This document shows positions 1 to 8,014 of a stretch of 64,000 nucleotides of DNA, one piece after another. Below the pieces are notes generated by a model that did not search any database, was not told the DNA's origin, and worked only from the letters and a program-made list of their open reading frames with translations. This DNA is from Mycolicibacterium nivoides (GTDB lineage: Bacteria > Actinomycetota > Actinomycetes > Mycobacteriales > Mycobacteriaceae): NCBI RefSeq assembly GCF_003855255.1, contig NZ_CP034072.1, positions 1,302,001 to 1,366,000 of the forward strand. Direction: 5' to 3'. The position numbers and the translations under genes were made by a program. Numbering within the stretch: the first letter of the stretch is position 1; the number at the start of each line of letters is the position of its first letter.

Positions 1-108
1 TCGGTCCTGGCCACGTCCCGCTCCGATCCATAGCTAATCTTTGTGTTTCCCGATTATGGCCTTGGTGCGACACGTGCCCGCACACCGGGTGCGTGGTCGA
101 ATAGACGA

Positions 109-1497
109 ATGGCTTTCGGCGTCAGTGCGCTCAACGCAGCTACGTTCAGCGGGCGCCGCCCGACCGGCTCGGGTGACCTGACCGTGGAGACCCATGGGAT
201 CGCACCGCTGGCCGCCGACCAACGGTACGGACATCCCGCCCGGCTGTTCACGGTGTGGTTCGCACCGCAGGTGAACATGACCGGCGTCTTCACCGGGACA
301 TTGGCGATCACCCTCGGGCTGGGCTTCTGGCTGGGACTGCTGGCCATGGTGATCGGCACCGTTCTGGGGTCGGGCGTGGTCGCATACCTGTCGACGTGGG
401 GACCGCGCACCGGGGCGGGCCAACTTCCGAACGCGCGCATGGCATTCGGCGGGCTCGTCGTGGTGCCGGGCATCCTGCAGTGGGGATCGTCGATCGCCTG
501 GGACGCACTCGTCGGGCTGTTCGGCGGGGAGGCGCTCGCGGCGCTGCTGGGCATCCCGTTCTGGATCGCGGTGTTGATCGTGCTGGCGGTGCAGGGCGTA
601 GTCGGGTTCTTCGGCTACGAGTTGATCCACCGCCTGCAGGCGGTGTTGACCGTCATCCTCTTCATCACGTTCGCGGTCTTCACGGTCAAGCTGGTCAGCG
701 GCCACGACATCGTCGTGGCGCCGTCGGTGTCCGGTGCCGATCTGGCCGGAGCTTTCGTTTTCGAGGTCACCATCGCCCTGAGCCTGGCGATCTCGTGGGC
801 CAGCTACGCCGCCGATTTCAGTCGGTATCTCCCCGGCGACTCGTCGCGGTGGCAGGTGTTCGGGTACTCGTTCGCCGGGATCGTGTTGGGCTACATCTTC
901 GTTCAGGGCATCGGGATCGCGGCCGCGTCGGTCATCGGTGAGCACACCGCCGACGGTGTCCACGCGGTCATGGGCGGGGGCCTGCTCGGCGGTCTGGCGC
1001 TGTTGGTGATCGCGCTCGCAGCGGTCGGCTCGGGGGTGATGAACGACTACAGCGGCTCCTTGGCGTTGCAGACCATCGGTGTGCGGGTGCGCCGGCCGGT
1101 GTCCGCGATCATCGTGACGGCGCTGGCCTTCGGTTTGATCCTGTGGCTGCACGCCGCCGATACCGCGACCAGGTTCACCGATGTTCTGCTGTTGGTCAGC
1201 TACTGGATTCCGGCGTTTGTCGCCGTGGTCGTGGTGGATTGGGCGATCCGTACCCGCGGACGCAACACCATCGATCCGAGCACCGAACTCACCGGGCGCC
1301 GCGATGCGGTGGCGGCACTGATCACCTTCCTGGTGGCCTACGCCGTCGCCGTGCCGTTCATGAACACCACCCTGATCCAGGGTGCGGTGGCCACCGCATG
1401 GCACGGTGCCGACATCGCCTACTTCGTCAATTTTGTTGCGGCGCTCGCGCTTTACGGAGGTTACCGACTGTTGACACGGCGGGCGGCCCGACCATAG
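109..1497 (+). CDS. NCS1-family cytosine/purine permease
   Basis: Predicted inner-membrane symporter of the nucleobase:cation symporter-1 family, which imports cytosine, purines, allantoin or related bases. The protein is almost wholly hydrophobic with about twelve membrane segments. It carries the family's N-terminal VETHGI stretch followed by TVWFAPQVNMTGVF, and a later SWASYAADFSRYLP segment typical of NCS1 carriers. The frame is open from GTG 43, but codons before 109 lack the strong G/C third-position bias seen after it, so I place the start at ATG 109; GTG 184, directly at VETHGI, is also possible. No clear ribosome binding site decides it. The gene ends 3 bases before the convergent dehydrogenase. 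The substrate cannot be told from sequence. Confidence 0.85.
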   Translation: MAFGVSALNAATFSGRRPTGSGDLTVETHGIAPLAADQRYGHPARLFTVWFAPQVNMTGVFTGTLAITLGLGFWLGLLAMVIGTVLGSGVVAYLSTWGPRTGAGQLPNARMAFGGLVVVPGILQWGSSIAWDALVGLFGGEALAALLGIPFWIAVLIVLAVQGVVGFFGYELIHRLQAVLTVILFITFAVFTVKLVSGHDIVVAPSVSGADLAGAFVFEVTIALSLAISWASYAADFSRYLPGDSSRWQVFGYSFAGIVLGYIFVQGIGIAAASVIGEHTADGVHAVMGGGLLGGLALLVIALAAVGSGVMNDYSGSLALQTIGVRVRRPVSAIIVTALAFGLILWLHAADTATRFTDVLLLVSYWIPAFVAVVVVDWAIRTRGRNTIDPSTELTGRRDAVAALITFLVAYAVAVPFMNTTLIQGAVATAWHGADIAYFVNFVAALALYGGYRLLTRRAARP

Positions 1498-1500
1498 GGG

Positions 1501-2565
1501 TCAGGGCAGTGCGGCCAGTACGTACTCGGTGAACGACGACGTGGACGCGCTGCCGCCGATGTCTGCGGTGCCGACACCGGCATCGAGGGTCCGCCGGACC
1601 GCGTCCTCGATGCGATCCGCGGCGATGCCGAGCGCCGGTGTGCCGCCCTCCCTGCCGGCCAGCCATCGCAGCAGCATCGCGGTGGACAGGATCATCGCGA
1701 CCGGGTTGGCGATGTCGCGTCCGGCGATGTCGGGCGCAGACCCGTGGGCCGCCTGCGCCATCGCGTGAGTGTGCGACGCGTTGATCGAGGGCGCCATCCC
1801 GAGTGAGCCGCTCAACTGCCCGGCGAGGTCGGACAGGATGTCGCCGAACATGTTCTCGGCCACGATCACATCGAAGTCGCGCGGGTGGCTCACCAATCGA
1901 GCCGCCAAGGCGTCGATGTGCTCACCACGGACTTCGACGTCGGGGTAGCTCTCGGCGACCGCCTGGCACACGTCGCGGAACAGCCCGGTGGTCTTGGCCA
2001 GGACATTCGTCTTGTGGGCGACGGTGACCGACTTGCGCCGGACGGACGCCAACTGGAACGCCTGATGGGCGATCCGCTCACAGGCGGTCCGGGTGAAAAC
2101 CGCGACGGCCAGCGCGACATCGGGGGTGGGCATGAATTCGCCTGCGCCGTCGTACATGTTGCGGTCGGCGTAGAACCCTTCGGTGTTCTCCCTGACGATG
2201 ACCACATCGAGATCGGGGCAGACCGCGTGGACGGCTGCACTCAGGGTGCGCGCGGGCCGGATGTTGGCGAACAAGTTGTAGCGCTTGCGGATTGCCCCAC
2301 CGGGCGACAATGTGCCCCGGAACTGCTCGGGGTATCCGGCGTTGTCGTGCGGCCCGAGAATCCACCCGGCCAGCCCGTCGAGCTCGGCCAGCGTGGGTTC
2401 CGGCAGCGGAGTTCCGAACTCACCGATCGCCTCGAGGCCGAACGGCAGTTCGCGCCAGCGCACGGCGACCGAAACACTGGCCAGGGCCCGTTCAGCGACC
2501 CTGGTGGCCGAATCCACGATCTCCGGCCCGATACCGTCGCCGAGAAGCACGCCCAGAGTCAGCAC
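1501..2565 (-). CDS. Isocitrate/isopropylmalate dehydrogenase family protein (tartrate dehydrogenase-like)
   Basis: NAD(P)-dependent beta-decarboxylating dehydrogenase of the IPMDH/IDH/tartrate dehydrogenase superfamily, 354 aa, the usual length. It begins with LGVLLGDGIGPEI, the conserved N-terminal motif. It has the substrate-binding RPARTL arginines, the RENTEGFYADR loop, the catalytic AHKTNVL lysine and the metal-binding ENMFGDILSDLAG aspartates, so it looks catalytically intact. It starts with GTG. Fifteen bases separate it from the upstream alpha/beta hydrolase on the same strand, so the two are probably one operon. LeuB proper is usually found with other leucine genes, which are absent here, so a tartrate or other hydroxy-diacid substrate is more likely. 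That is inference. Confidence 0.85.
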   Translation of the reverse strand: MLTLGVLLGDGIGPEIVDSATRVAERALASVSVAVRWRELPFGLEAIGEFGTPLPEPTLAELDGLAGWILGPHDNAGYPEQFRGTLSPGGAIRKRYNLFANIRPARTLSAAVHAVCPDLDVVIVRENTEGFYADRNMYDGAGEFMPTPDVALAVAVFTRTACERIAHQAFQLASVRRKSVTVAHKTNVLAKTTGLFRDVCQAVAESYPDVEVRGEHIDALAARLVSHPRDFDVIVAENMFGDILSDLAGQLSGSLGMAPSINASHTHAMAQAAHGSAPDIAGRDIANPVAMILSTAMLLRWLAGREGGTPALGIAADRIEDAVRRTLDAGVGTADIGGSASTSSFTEYVLAALP

Positions 2566-2580
2566 ACCGTCATCTTCCGC

Positions 2581-3441
2581 TCAAACAGGATGGGCCGCGA
2601 ACCACTGCAACAACATTTCTGCGATCTCCGCCGGCTTTTCTTCCGGGAGCCAGTGCGAGACCCCCTGCAGCGTTTCGAAACGGTAGGGACCGCTCACGTA
2701 GTTCGCGGTATCGCGCGCAGGCTTGGCGGTGATCGCGATGTCGCGGTCACTCCAGACGTACAGCGTCGGCACCGTGATCTTGTCCGCGGCGCTCAGGCCC
2801 GACCGGCTCAGCGGCATGGCTCGATACCAGTTCAGCGCGGCGGTCAGGGCCCCGGGTTGAGCCATCGCGCGAGCGTCACGTTCGGCGGCCTCGGGTGGCA
2901 GCCCGCTGTGGATCAGGGATTTTTCAATCGCCGCGCCGTTGCCGTCGCGCCCGAGCATCAACCGTTCGGACACCCACGGCAGTTGATTGACGTACATGTA
3001 CCAGGAGGCCAGACCCTGTCGGCTGGTGAGCAGGGACCGCAGGAATGCCAGCGGATGAGGCACCGACAGCGCCGACAACGACGCCAGTTTCCCGGGTACG
3101 TGGCCGGCCACGCTCCAGGCCACCGCGGCACCCCAGTCGTGGCCGACGAGATGGACGCGATCGGCGCCGCTGGCATCGATCAGCGCAACGGTGTCCTTCA
3201 CCAATTCCGTCGCGCGGTAATCGCGGCGACGAGTCGGCCGGGCGCCGGGCGAGTACCCGCGCTGATTGGGCGCAAGACACCGGAACCCCGCGGCGGTGAG
3301 CGGGGAGATGATCGGCTCCCAGCTGACATTCTGCTGGGGGAAACCATGAAGCAAGACGACCACCGGACCGTCGGCGGGACCGTCATCGATGACGTCGAAC
3401 ACGAATTCCCCGCGGCGGTACTGATCCATGCCCTGCATCAT
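2581..3441 (-). CDS. Alpha/beta fold hydrolase, epoxide-hydrolase-like
   Basis: Soluble alpha/beta hydrolase of the epoxide hydrolase/haloalkane dehalogenase group. Visible features are the oxyanion-hole segment VVLLHGFPQQNVSW near residues 29-42, the RGYSPG loop, the nucleophile elbow VGHDWGAAVAW (Asp nucleophile), the late-strand acid region LYVWSDRD and the C-terminal GVSHWLPEE histidine. Asp in GHDWG argues for an ester-intermediate enzyme rather than a serine esterase. ATG codons at 3441, 3438 and 3429 are all possible starts. It is the first gene of a probable two-gene operon with the downstream dehydrogenase. A GTAG/CTAC palindrome lies about 120 bases upstream at 3564. Confidence 0.85.
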   Translation of the reverse strand: MMQGMDQYRRGEFVFDVIDDGPADGPVVVLLHGFPQQNVSWEPIISPLTAAGFRCLAPNQRGYSPGARPTRRRDYRATELVKDTVALIDASGADRVHLVGHDWGAAVAWSVAGHVPGKLASLSALSVPHPLAFLRSLLTSRQGLASWYMYVNQLPWVSERLMLGRDGNGAAIEKSLIHSGLPPEAAERDARAMAQPGALTAALNWYRAMPLSRSGLSAADKITVPTLYVWSDRDIAITAKPARDTANYVSGPYRFETLQGVSHWLPEEKPAEIAEMLLQWFAAHPV

Positions 3442-3563
3442 GCCAAGCGCTGCGGCAGCCGGGAATGAGGCATTGCCGTTCGACGAGATGTTGGTGAGCA
3501 GGCTCTGTGCCCGGCGGTCCAGCTTCCCGGTGATGCCCTGTTGTGACGCTTCGGTACAGCAGC

Positions 3564-3579
3564 GAGTAGCCGACTACGC
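3564..3579 (+). promoter_or_regulatory. Palindromic motif GAGTAG-N4-CTACGC, copy A
   Basis: Reads GAGTAG, CCGA, CTACGC, then G. This is one of seven intergenic copies in the window. It lies 123 bases upstream of the minus-strand hydrolase and 230 upstream of the LysM gene. The binding factor is unknown. Confidence 0.5.
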
Positions 3580-3721
3580 GGGCATCGGTGGTGGAGCCGC
3601 CCCCGTCCCGGCGATGCCCGCCTTGACCATCGGCACCGCGGGTGCTGTGGACGTTCCCCTCAGCACCGGGATGGCAAGAGCGCCAACAGGACTGACAGGC
3701 GCAGGTATCCCGCTCGACTTG

Positions 3722-3737
3722 AGGTAGCCCGCTACGC
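3722..3737 (+). promoter_or_regulatory. Palindromic motif GTAG-N4-CTACGC, copy G
   Basis: Reads AGGTAG, CCCG, CTACGC, then G. It ends 71 bases before the LysM start codon. The copies before the 198-aa protein and the S8 protease sit at nearly the same distance (61-62 bases). Confidence 0.5.
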
Positions 3738-3808
3738 GCGACCACAGACCGAGGGGTACTCGACACTGAGCCGATATGGGCCGCACACGACCAGAAAGGC
3801 AGTGGCAG

Positions 3809-4456
3809 ATGAAGAACTACACCGTGGCACTCGGCGACACCCTGTTCGGGATCGCCCAGCGCGAATACGGCGACGGAGATCTCTACCCCGTGATCGCCGA
3901 GCAGAATCACCTCAGCAATCCGGGGCTGATCAACATCGGGCAGGAATTGTTGATCCCGTACGTCACCTACCGGCATCTGTTCACGGCTGATGACGGCACC
4001 GCCGCCCGCAGGCAGCTCACCCAGTCGTTCTACGGGACGCAAAGCCCGGACATCCAGTTGATATGGGAAGTGGTCAACGGTGTGGCGCAGCGGGAGATCC
4101 GTCGCGGTACGTGGTTGCTCTTGCCGGATCTCACCAACGTCGGACACCATACCGTCGTCGAAGGGGAGAGCTTCGTGGTCCTGGCGGCCCGGTGGTACGG
4201 CGACGATAACCTTGCGATCGTCATCGCCAACGCCAACAACCTGGACCCATCCACCGATCCGGACCCGGGCCAGGTTCTGATGGTTCCCGGGCTCAATCGT
4301 CGTCGCCATATCGCCGGCGACACCCTCGAGTCACTGTGCGTCGAGGAGTACGGCGATGACGATGTGTCGACCCGTGCGGCCGTTGCCGGCGCGGCCAACT
4401 ACATCAACCGTCCGCACCACCTCTTCTCCAATCAGGTGGTGTACTTCCCCTCGTGA
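3809..4456 (+). CDS. LysM-repeat protein, phage-tail/contractile-injection type
   Basis: A 215-aa protein made almost entirely of LysM-like units and lacking a signal peptide. Repeat 1 (about residues 3-50) begins YTVALGDTLFGIA and includes YGDGDLYPVIAEQN. Repeat 2 (about 115-160) begins HTVVEGESFVVLA with YGDDNLAIVIANANN. A shorter third unit follows (IAGDTLESLCVEEYGDDD). The YGD..L..VIA..N form resembles the LysM proteins of contractile tails and extracellular injection systems more than secreted wall hydrolases. No signal peptide suggests a cytoplasmic or particle-associated protein. Two GTAG/CTAC palindromes lie upstream. The only other tail-like gene in the window is the baseplate V-like protein at 37497. 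Function is inferred from domain type only. Confidence 0.75.
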   Translation: MKNYTVALGDTLFGIAQREYGDGDLYPVIAEQNHLSNPGLINIGQELLIPYVTYRHLFTADDGTAARRQLTQSFYGTQSPDIQLIWEVVNGVAQREIRRGTWLLLPDLTNVGHHTVVEGESFVVLAARWYGDDNLAIVIANANNLDPSTDPDPGQVLMVPGLNRRRHIAGDTLESLCVEEYGDDDVSTRAAVAGAANYINRPHHLFSNQVVYFPS

Positions 4457-4643
4457 TCGCTTCGGTGTGAACGAGAGTGGTTGTTTGCCAGTCGATCCCG
4501 TGTTGCCGACGACGGCGGCGGCCGTGACCTTTCGGTGGCCAACTTGTGACAGCAACGTGGCGGCTGTGGGGCGCCTGCGCGGTTGCAGCGTATGCGCAGG
4601 ATGCGGTACCAATCATGGGGTGTGCGCGGGAAGGACCATCTGA

Positions 4644-5519
4644 ATGAGCTCGATTGGGACAGAAGACGTTCCAGGGCATTGGCTGACCGCGGCGGAAGTG
4701 GCCCGGGCGTCGCAGCTGCGGGAGGACCTGGTCGAGCGGTTCCTGCCGGCTGGGCAACCGCAAGGGACGCTCTACGGACGCGATCTCGTGTCGGTTGCCC
4801 GATTCGTCAAGGTTCTCACCGATCTGGGAACACCGACCGCTGCCGTCGAAGTAGCTGTCGCCGAATTGAGGGCCCGCCCGGACGCGGCATTCAGCGTGGC
4901 CCTTCGCGGGGGTGGCGGTGCGAGTCGGTGGTCACTGAGTCCGAAGCTGACCGGCAACCGGACCCGGGTGTGGAAAACGGTGGGTGCGACCACTGCCGCC
5001 GCGTTGCTCGTCGGCGGCGTCGTGGGAGTCACGATGTCGCGGCACGAGGATCAGCGGGCCACTGCGGGACCGGCACCATCGGGTGTCAAACCCGTTCCCG
5101 CCGAAGTGGTTGCGTCGACCGTGACGGATGAGCCGGGCGACCGGCCCGCTCAGGCGTTTGCCGCACCCAAGCCGGATCCGGTGTGTTCGCAATGGCAGCG
5201 GGCCGGCGCCGGGTACGACGGCAAGCAGCAGGCGTGGGTCAAGACCGACCACCGGGTCCCGGCATCGCGCTGGTCACCCAAGCAACGGTCGGTGACACTG
5301 GCTGTCATCCCGGTCATGCGCCAGGAGGCCGCCGAATTGCGCGCCTTGGCCGACAAGGCCACGGATCCGCTTCTGATCGGTCTGCTGCGGGCCCAGTCTC
5401 GGTACGTGGACAACTACGCCACCAAACTGCCGAAGTTCGAGCCGGCAGACCATGCGAACTGGACCGCGGCCGGCGCGATGGACGCCGCGGTGAAGGCGGC
5501 TTGCTCAACCCCACGTTGA
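4644..5519 (+). CDS. Membrane-anchored protein with MerR-like N-terminus
   Basis: A 291-aa protein I cannot assign to a named family. Residues about 12-75 (WLTAAEVARASQLREDLVERF then GTLYGRDLVSVARFVKVL) look like a small winged-helix or MerR-type DNA-binding fold. A single membrane segment follows at about 110-128 (TTAAALLVGGVVGVTM), then a proline/alanine linker and an extracytoplasmic domain (about 175-288) with two cysteines (VCSQWQ and AACSTPR) that could pair. The layout, cytoplasmic DNA-binding domain, one helix and an outer domain, resembles one-component membrane sensors. No partner gene is adjacent. A strong terminator follows the stop. Confidence 0.65.
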   Translation: MSSIGTEDVPGHWLTAAEVARASQLREDLVERFLPAGQPQGTLYGRDLVSVARFVKVLTDLGTPTAAVEVAVAELRARPDAAFSVALRGGGGASRWSLSPKLTGNRTRVWKTVGATTAAALLVGGVVGVTMSRHEDQRATAGPAPSGVKPVPAEVVASTVTDEPGDRPAQAFAAPKPDPVCSQWQRAGAGYDGKQQAWVKTDHRVPASRWSPKQRSVTLAVIPVMRQEAAELRALADKATDPLLIGLLRAQSRYVDNYATKLPKFEPADHANWTAAGAMDAAVKAACSTPR

Positions 5520-5536
5520 GTGCCCTCGTTCCGGTA

Positions 5537-5572
5537 TCTGGTGGGGCACTAGGGGATGAGTGCCCCACCAGA
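5537..5572. terminator. Bidirectional hairpin terminator
   Basis: A perfect 14-bp inverted repeat, TCTGGTGGGGCACT at 5537-5550 and its complement at 5559-5572, with an 8-base loop. It lies exactly between two convergent genes, so it probably ends transcription from both sides. Confidence 0.8.
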
Positions 5573-5583
5573 AATCGGTTCGG

Positions 5584-5892
5584 TTACATCGGAATCCAAC
5601 GATCGAGGAACCAGAAACCCCAACCGCGGCCGTCGGCGGCCTGCATCGGGGTCACCCGCTGGCCATTCCACTCGAACGGTTGATGATCACGACGCGCCGC
5701 GTCGATGCCGCGACCGTGCCAGTCGTCGGGCCGGAAGTCACGGTCGTCGTGGCGGTCGCATTGCTGCGCACCCGGACGGTCGCAACCAGGGCCCGGGTCG
5801 GCGCCTGCGGTGCCGATGCCCAGCCCCAGCAACCCGGCCACGCCTATTCCTGCCGCCATCGCCGATATGCCCACGGATTTTTTGAAACGCAT
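5584..5892 (-). CDS. Small secreted protein, function unknown
   Basis: Encodes a 102-aa protein. The signal peptide has a basic start (MRFKKS), a hydrophobic core (AMAAGIGVAGLLGLGIG) and a likely cleavage after TAGA, before DPGPG. The mature part of about 70 residues is rich in Asp, Arg, His and Trp, with two cysteines (GCDRPGAQQC). It ends in aromatic-rich GWGFWFLDRW. I start it at ATG 5892, which has GGAG about ten bases upstream, rather than the longer frame from 5988. Proteins of this kind are common in mycobacterial exoproteomes. No function can be assigned. Confidence 0.75.
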   Translation of the reverse strand: MRFKKSVGISAMAAGIGVAGLLGLGIGTAGADPGPGCDRPGAQQCDRHDDRDFRPDDWHGRGIDAARRDHQPFEWNGQRVTPMQAADGRGWGFWFLDRWIPM

Positions 5893-6027
5893 TGCTTTAC
5901 TCCGTTTCTGATCAGTGCGACGACGGTGCCGCACGGAGAGCAAAGCTATTTCGGCGGGTTGTGTTTGCCCTGTGTTGACCATAGGCACGTGCTGTGCGGT
6001 CGGTAACGAGATGAAAACTGCTAGGAC

Positions 6028-6224
6028 TCAGTGATATTGAGTGCCGACAGCGCACTTCAGATGCGTCCCGGCGTACCGTCGCGGCGACGCACCGACGACG
6101 AGGATGAGACGGCGGATTCAACGAGGTCAACCCGCCAATCGGAGCAGTGGCTGAGGATCTCATCAAAGTCGACGCGGCCTTCGTTACGCGCCAAGGCATT
6201 TCCCAGGAACAATCGACGGTGCCA
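6028..6224 (-). pseudogene. Cytochrome P450 C-terminal remnant
   Basis: An open stretch on the minus strand encodes FLGNALARNEGRVDFDEIL followed by DWRVD. This matches the C-terminal heme-binding and meander region of bacterial P450s, where the family pattern is CLGxxLARxEGRVxxxEIL and xDWxVD. The residue at the heme-ligating cysteine position reads Phe, and nothing P450-like is upstream, since the NTF2-like gene occupies that place. It ends at a TGA at 6028. I read it as the tail of a deleted P450. The rest of 5893-6260 holds nothing I recognise. Confidence 0.55.
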
Positions 6225-6260
6225 ACGCTCATACCGGTCCCGACTGCCGGGGACCCGTAC

Positions 6261-6782
6261 TCACCAGGTCAGATTGTGCTTTTCGAAGTGGCGAGCCAGC
6301 GCCTCCATGTACTCGTCCCCGTAGAAGGGCCCACGGGCGCCGATCGCCTTTTCCAGGAAAGGACCGTATTCCTCGTCGTTGACGTAGGTCGACCAGTGGG
6401 TGATCTGGCCGTCGTCGTTGGTGTCGATGAAGCTGATCGAGTAGAAGCCCATCGTCTCACCCTCGGCTGTCGTGCCCTCCCAGCGGTAGCGCATGACGAG
6501 GCCGTTCTCGGCGGGCCAGAACTTGTGGTCGACGGGTTTCCAGTCGGGGAACACCACCGAATAGGCCTTGGCCTCGACGGTGGCCGCGACGTCGAACGAG
6601 GTCGCCACGTCTTTGAGCACGAGTTCCTGACCTGCCACGAAGTAGGGCGAGGTGTACACGGCGTCGTCGGTGAACTCCCACTCGTCGTACGACTCGCCTT
6701 CCTGCACCTTCCGCAGCACGTACTTGTCGCGGTAGCTCTCGGCCATGCGGCGGTGTTTGGCGATTCGGTCGACCAGATCCAT
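6261..6782 (-). CDS. NTF2/SnoaL-like fold protein
   Basis: A 173-aa soluble protein with the pattern of the nuclear-transport-factor-2/SnoaL superfamily. An N-terminal helix (VDRIAKHRRMAESYRDKYV) is followed by a curved beta-sheet with RYRWEGTTAEGETMGFYSIS and FIDTNDDGQITHW. Superfamily members act as small-molecule isomerases, cyclases or dehydratases, or only bind ligand. I see no residue set that decides between these. AAGGA precedes ATG 6782. A 14-bp palindrome of TetR-operator type sits about 75 bases upstream. The neighbouring alpha/beta hydrolase at 7005 is on the same strand, and both may belong to a steroid or aromatic degradation set. Confidence 0.75.
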   Translation of the reverse strand: MDLVDRIAKHRRMAESYRDKYVLRKVQEGESYDEWEFTDDAVYTSPYFVAGQELVLKDVATSFDVAATVEAKAYSVVFPDWKPVDHKFWPAENGLVMRYRWEGTTAEGETMGFYSISFIDTNDDGQITHWSTYVNDEEYGPFLEKAIGARGPFYGDEYMEALARHFEKHNLTW

Positions 6783-6854
6783 TGCGGTCCTTATTCATTG
6801 GGGGAGTGGCAAGGCCAGGCCGGCGGCTCGTGTGGCCCGGCGCACACCACTAAT

Positions 6855-6868
6855 ATACAGACCTGTAT
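6855..6868. promoter_or_regulatory. Palindromic operator candidate (TetR type)
   Basis: ATACAG, AC, CTGTAT forms a perfect 6-bp inverted repeat in an A/T-rich patch between two minus-strand genes. Position and form fit a TetR-family operator for the NTF2-like gene. Confidence 0.5.
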
Positions 6869-7004
6869 CGCAGATTCAACGGTGAATCTTCACGGTCGGC
6901 ATTACGTCATGGACCCACATTTCGGCACGGGGGAATGCCTGTTCGGGAGCCGTCGCGAAGTCAGGACCGCAGCGCTTCTTGGACGGGTTCGACGCACCGC
7001 GAAA

Positions 7005-7850
7005 CTAGGTGCGGTTGAGGAACCCCAGCACGGTCTGCTCGAAGGCCTCCTTGGCTTCGATCATGGCCCAGTGTCCGCAGTTGGGGAACACATGCAGCTC
7101 GGCGTTCGGGATCGTCCGCATGGGGATCAGTGCCATGTCGAGCGGGCTGACCCGGTCATCGCGGCCCCAGGTCAGCAGCGTGGGGGCGGCAACCTTGTGC
7201 ATCTGGGCCCAGGGCATCGGGGCATCCGACGACCGCATGGCGGCCATCATCCCCGCGAACGCCGCCTTGCCGTACATCCGCTTGGCGGCGGCCAGGGTCG
7301 TGGGGTCGGTAGCCAGCTCCCACCGCTGTTCGATGAGCTCGTCGGTGACCAGCGCCGGGTCGAACACCATCGAGTTCAGCCAGTCGATCAGGCGCTGACG
7401 GGTCGGGTCGTCGGTGAACTCCTGCAGGAGCCGGATGCCCTCGCTGGGGCCCGGGCTGAACAGGTTGGTTCCGATGCCACCGATGGTGACCAGCTTGCCG
7501 ATGCGGTCCGGCCTGCGGATGGCGAAGTTGATTCCCACCCCGCCACCCATGGAGTTTCCGACGATGTGCACCCGGTCGATGTCGAGGGCATCGACGAAGG
7601 GGCCCACCACGCCCTGGGCGGTGACCATGGGGTGGCCGCCGATGTCGTCAGTGACACCGAACCCCGGGAATTCCAGGACCAGGCACCGGAATTGCTGGGC
7701 GAAGGTGGGCAGGATCCCCCGGAAATTGCGCCAGCCTGTCACTCCTGGCCCCGAGCCGTGGAGGAACAGCAGCGCCGGGCCGTCGCCGGTGTCGTAGTAC
7801 CGCAACACGCCGGCGGACGTCTCGATCTCCCTCAGTTCCAGCTCGGTCAT
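7005..7850 (-). CDS. Alpha/beta fold hydrolase, MhpC/HsaD-like
   Basis: A 281-aa alpha/beta hydrolase resembling the meta-cleavage product hydrolases that split carbon-carbon bonds of aromatic or steroid ring-fission products. Visible motifs are LLFLHGSGPGVTGW (oxyanion hole), the nucleophile elbow VGNSMGGGVGINFA (Ser in GNSMGG, the usual form for this subfamily), LLTWGRDDRVSP (Asp) and NCGHWAMIEA (His). All three catalytic residues are present. I start at ATG 7850 (MTELELREI); the frame is open further upstream to 7910 but without coding features. It is transcribed toward the NTF2-like gene. Confidence 0.85.
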   Translation of the reverse strand: MTELELREIETSAGVLRYYDTGDGPALLFLHGSGPGVTGWRNFRGILPTFAQQFRCLVLEFPGFGVTDDIGGHPMVTAQGVVGPFVDALDIDRVHIVGNSMGGGVGINFAIRRPDRIGKLVTIGGIGTNLFSPGPSEGIRLLQEFTDDPTRQRLIDWLNSMVFDPALVTDELIEQRWELATDPTTLAAAKRMYGKAAFAGMMAAMRSSDAPMPWAQMHKVAAPTLLTWGRDDRVSPLDMALIPMRTIPNAELHVFPNCGHWAMIEAKEAFEQTVLGFLNRT

Positions 7851-8014
7851 GGCAACCAACCTACGGGTGCCCGCCCGCCGGCTCCCCGGCAGTCCCGCAC
7901 CGTGGAACACGATCCGGTGTCCCGCGTGGCCTCGACTCCGTCACCGCGGGGAGAGCCTGCGGTGACGGAGGCCAGAATCCGATCAGAACGTCGTCACCAA
8001 TACGCGTGACTGCC

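Larger units (their letters stand above)
3442..3808. other. Intergenic region between divergent genes, no gene recognised
   Basis: About 370 bases between the divergent hydrolase and LysM genes. Open frames exist on both strands, but they have no recognisable protein features and no good ribosome binding sites, so I do not call a gene. Two copies of the GTAG-N4-CTAC palindrome lie here, at 3564 and 3722, so the region is probably regulatory. Confidence 0.5.

Noticed and set aside
34..1404. 456-codon open frame on the minus strand
   Set aside because: Shadow of the NCS1 permease; composition is repetitive Arg/His/Asp/Gln and no domain is visible.
3428..3727. Possible small gene of 99 codons between the hydrolase and LysM genes
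   Set aside because: It overlaps the hydrolase start region antisense, has no ribosome site or domain, and spans a regulatory palindrome.
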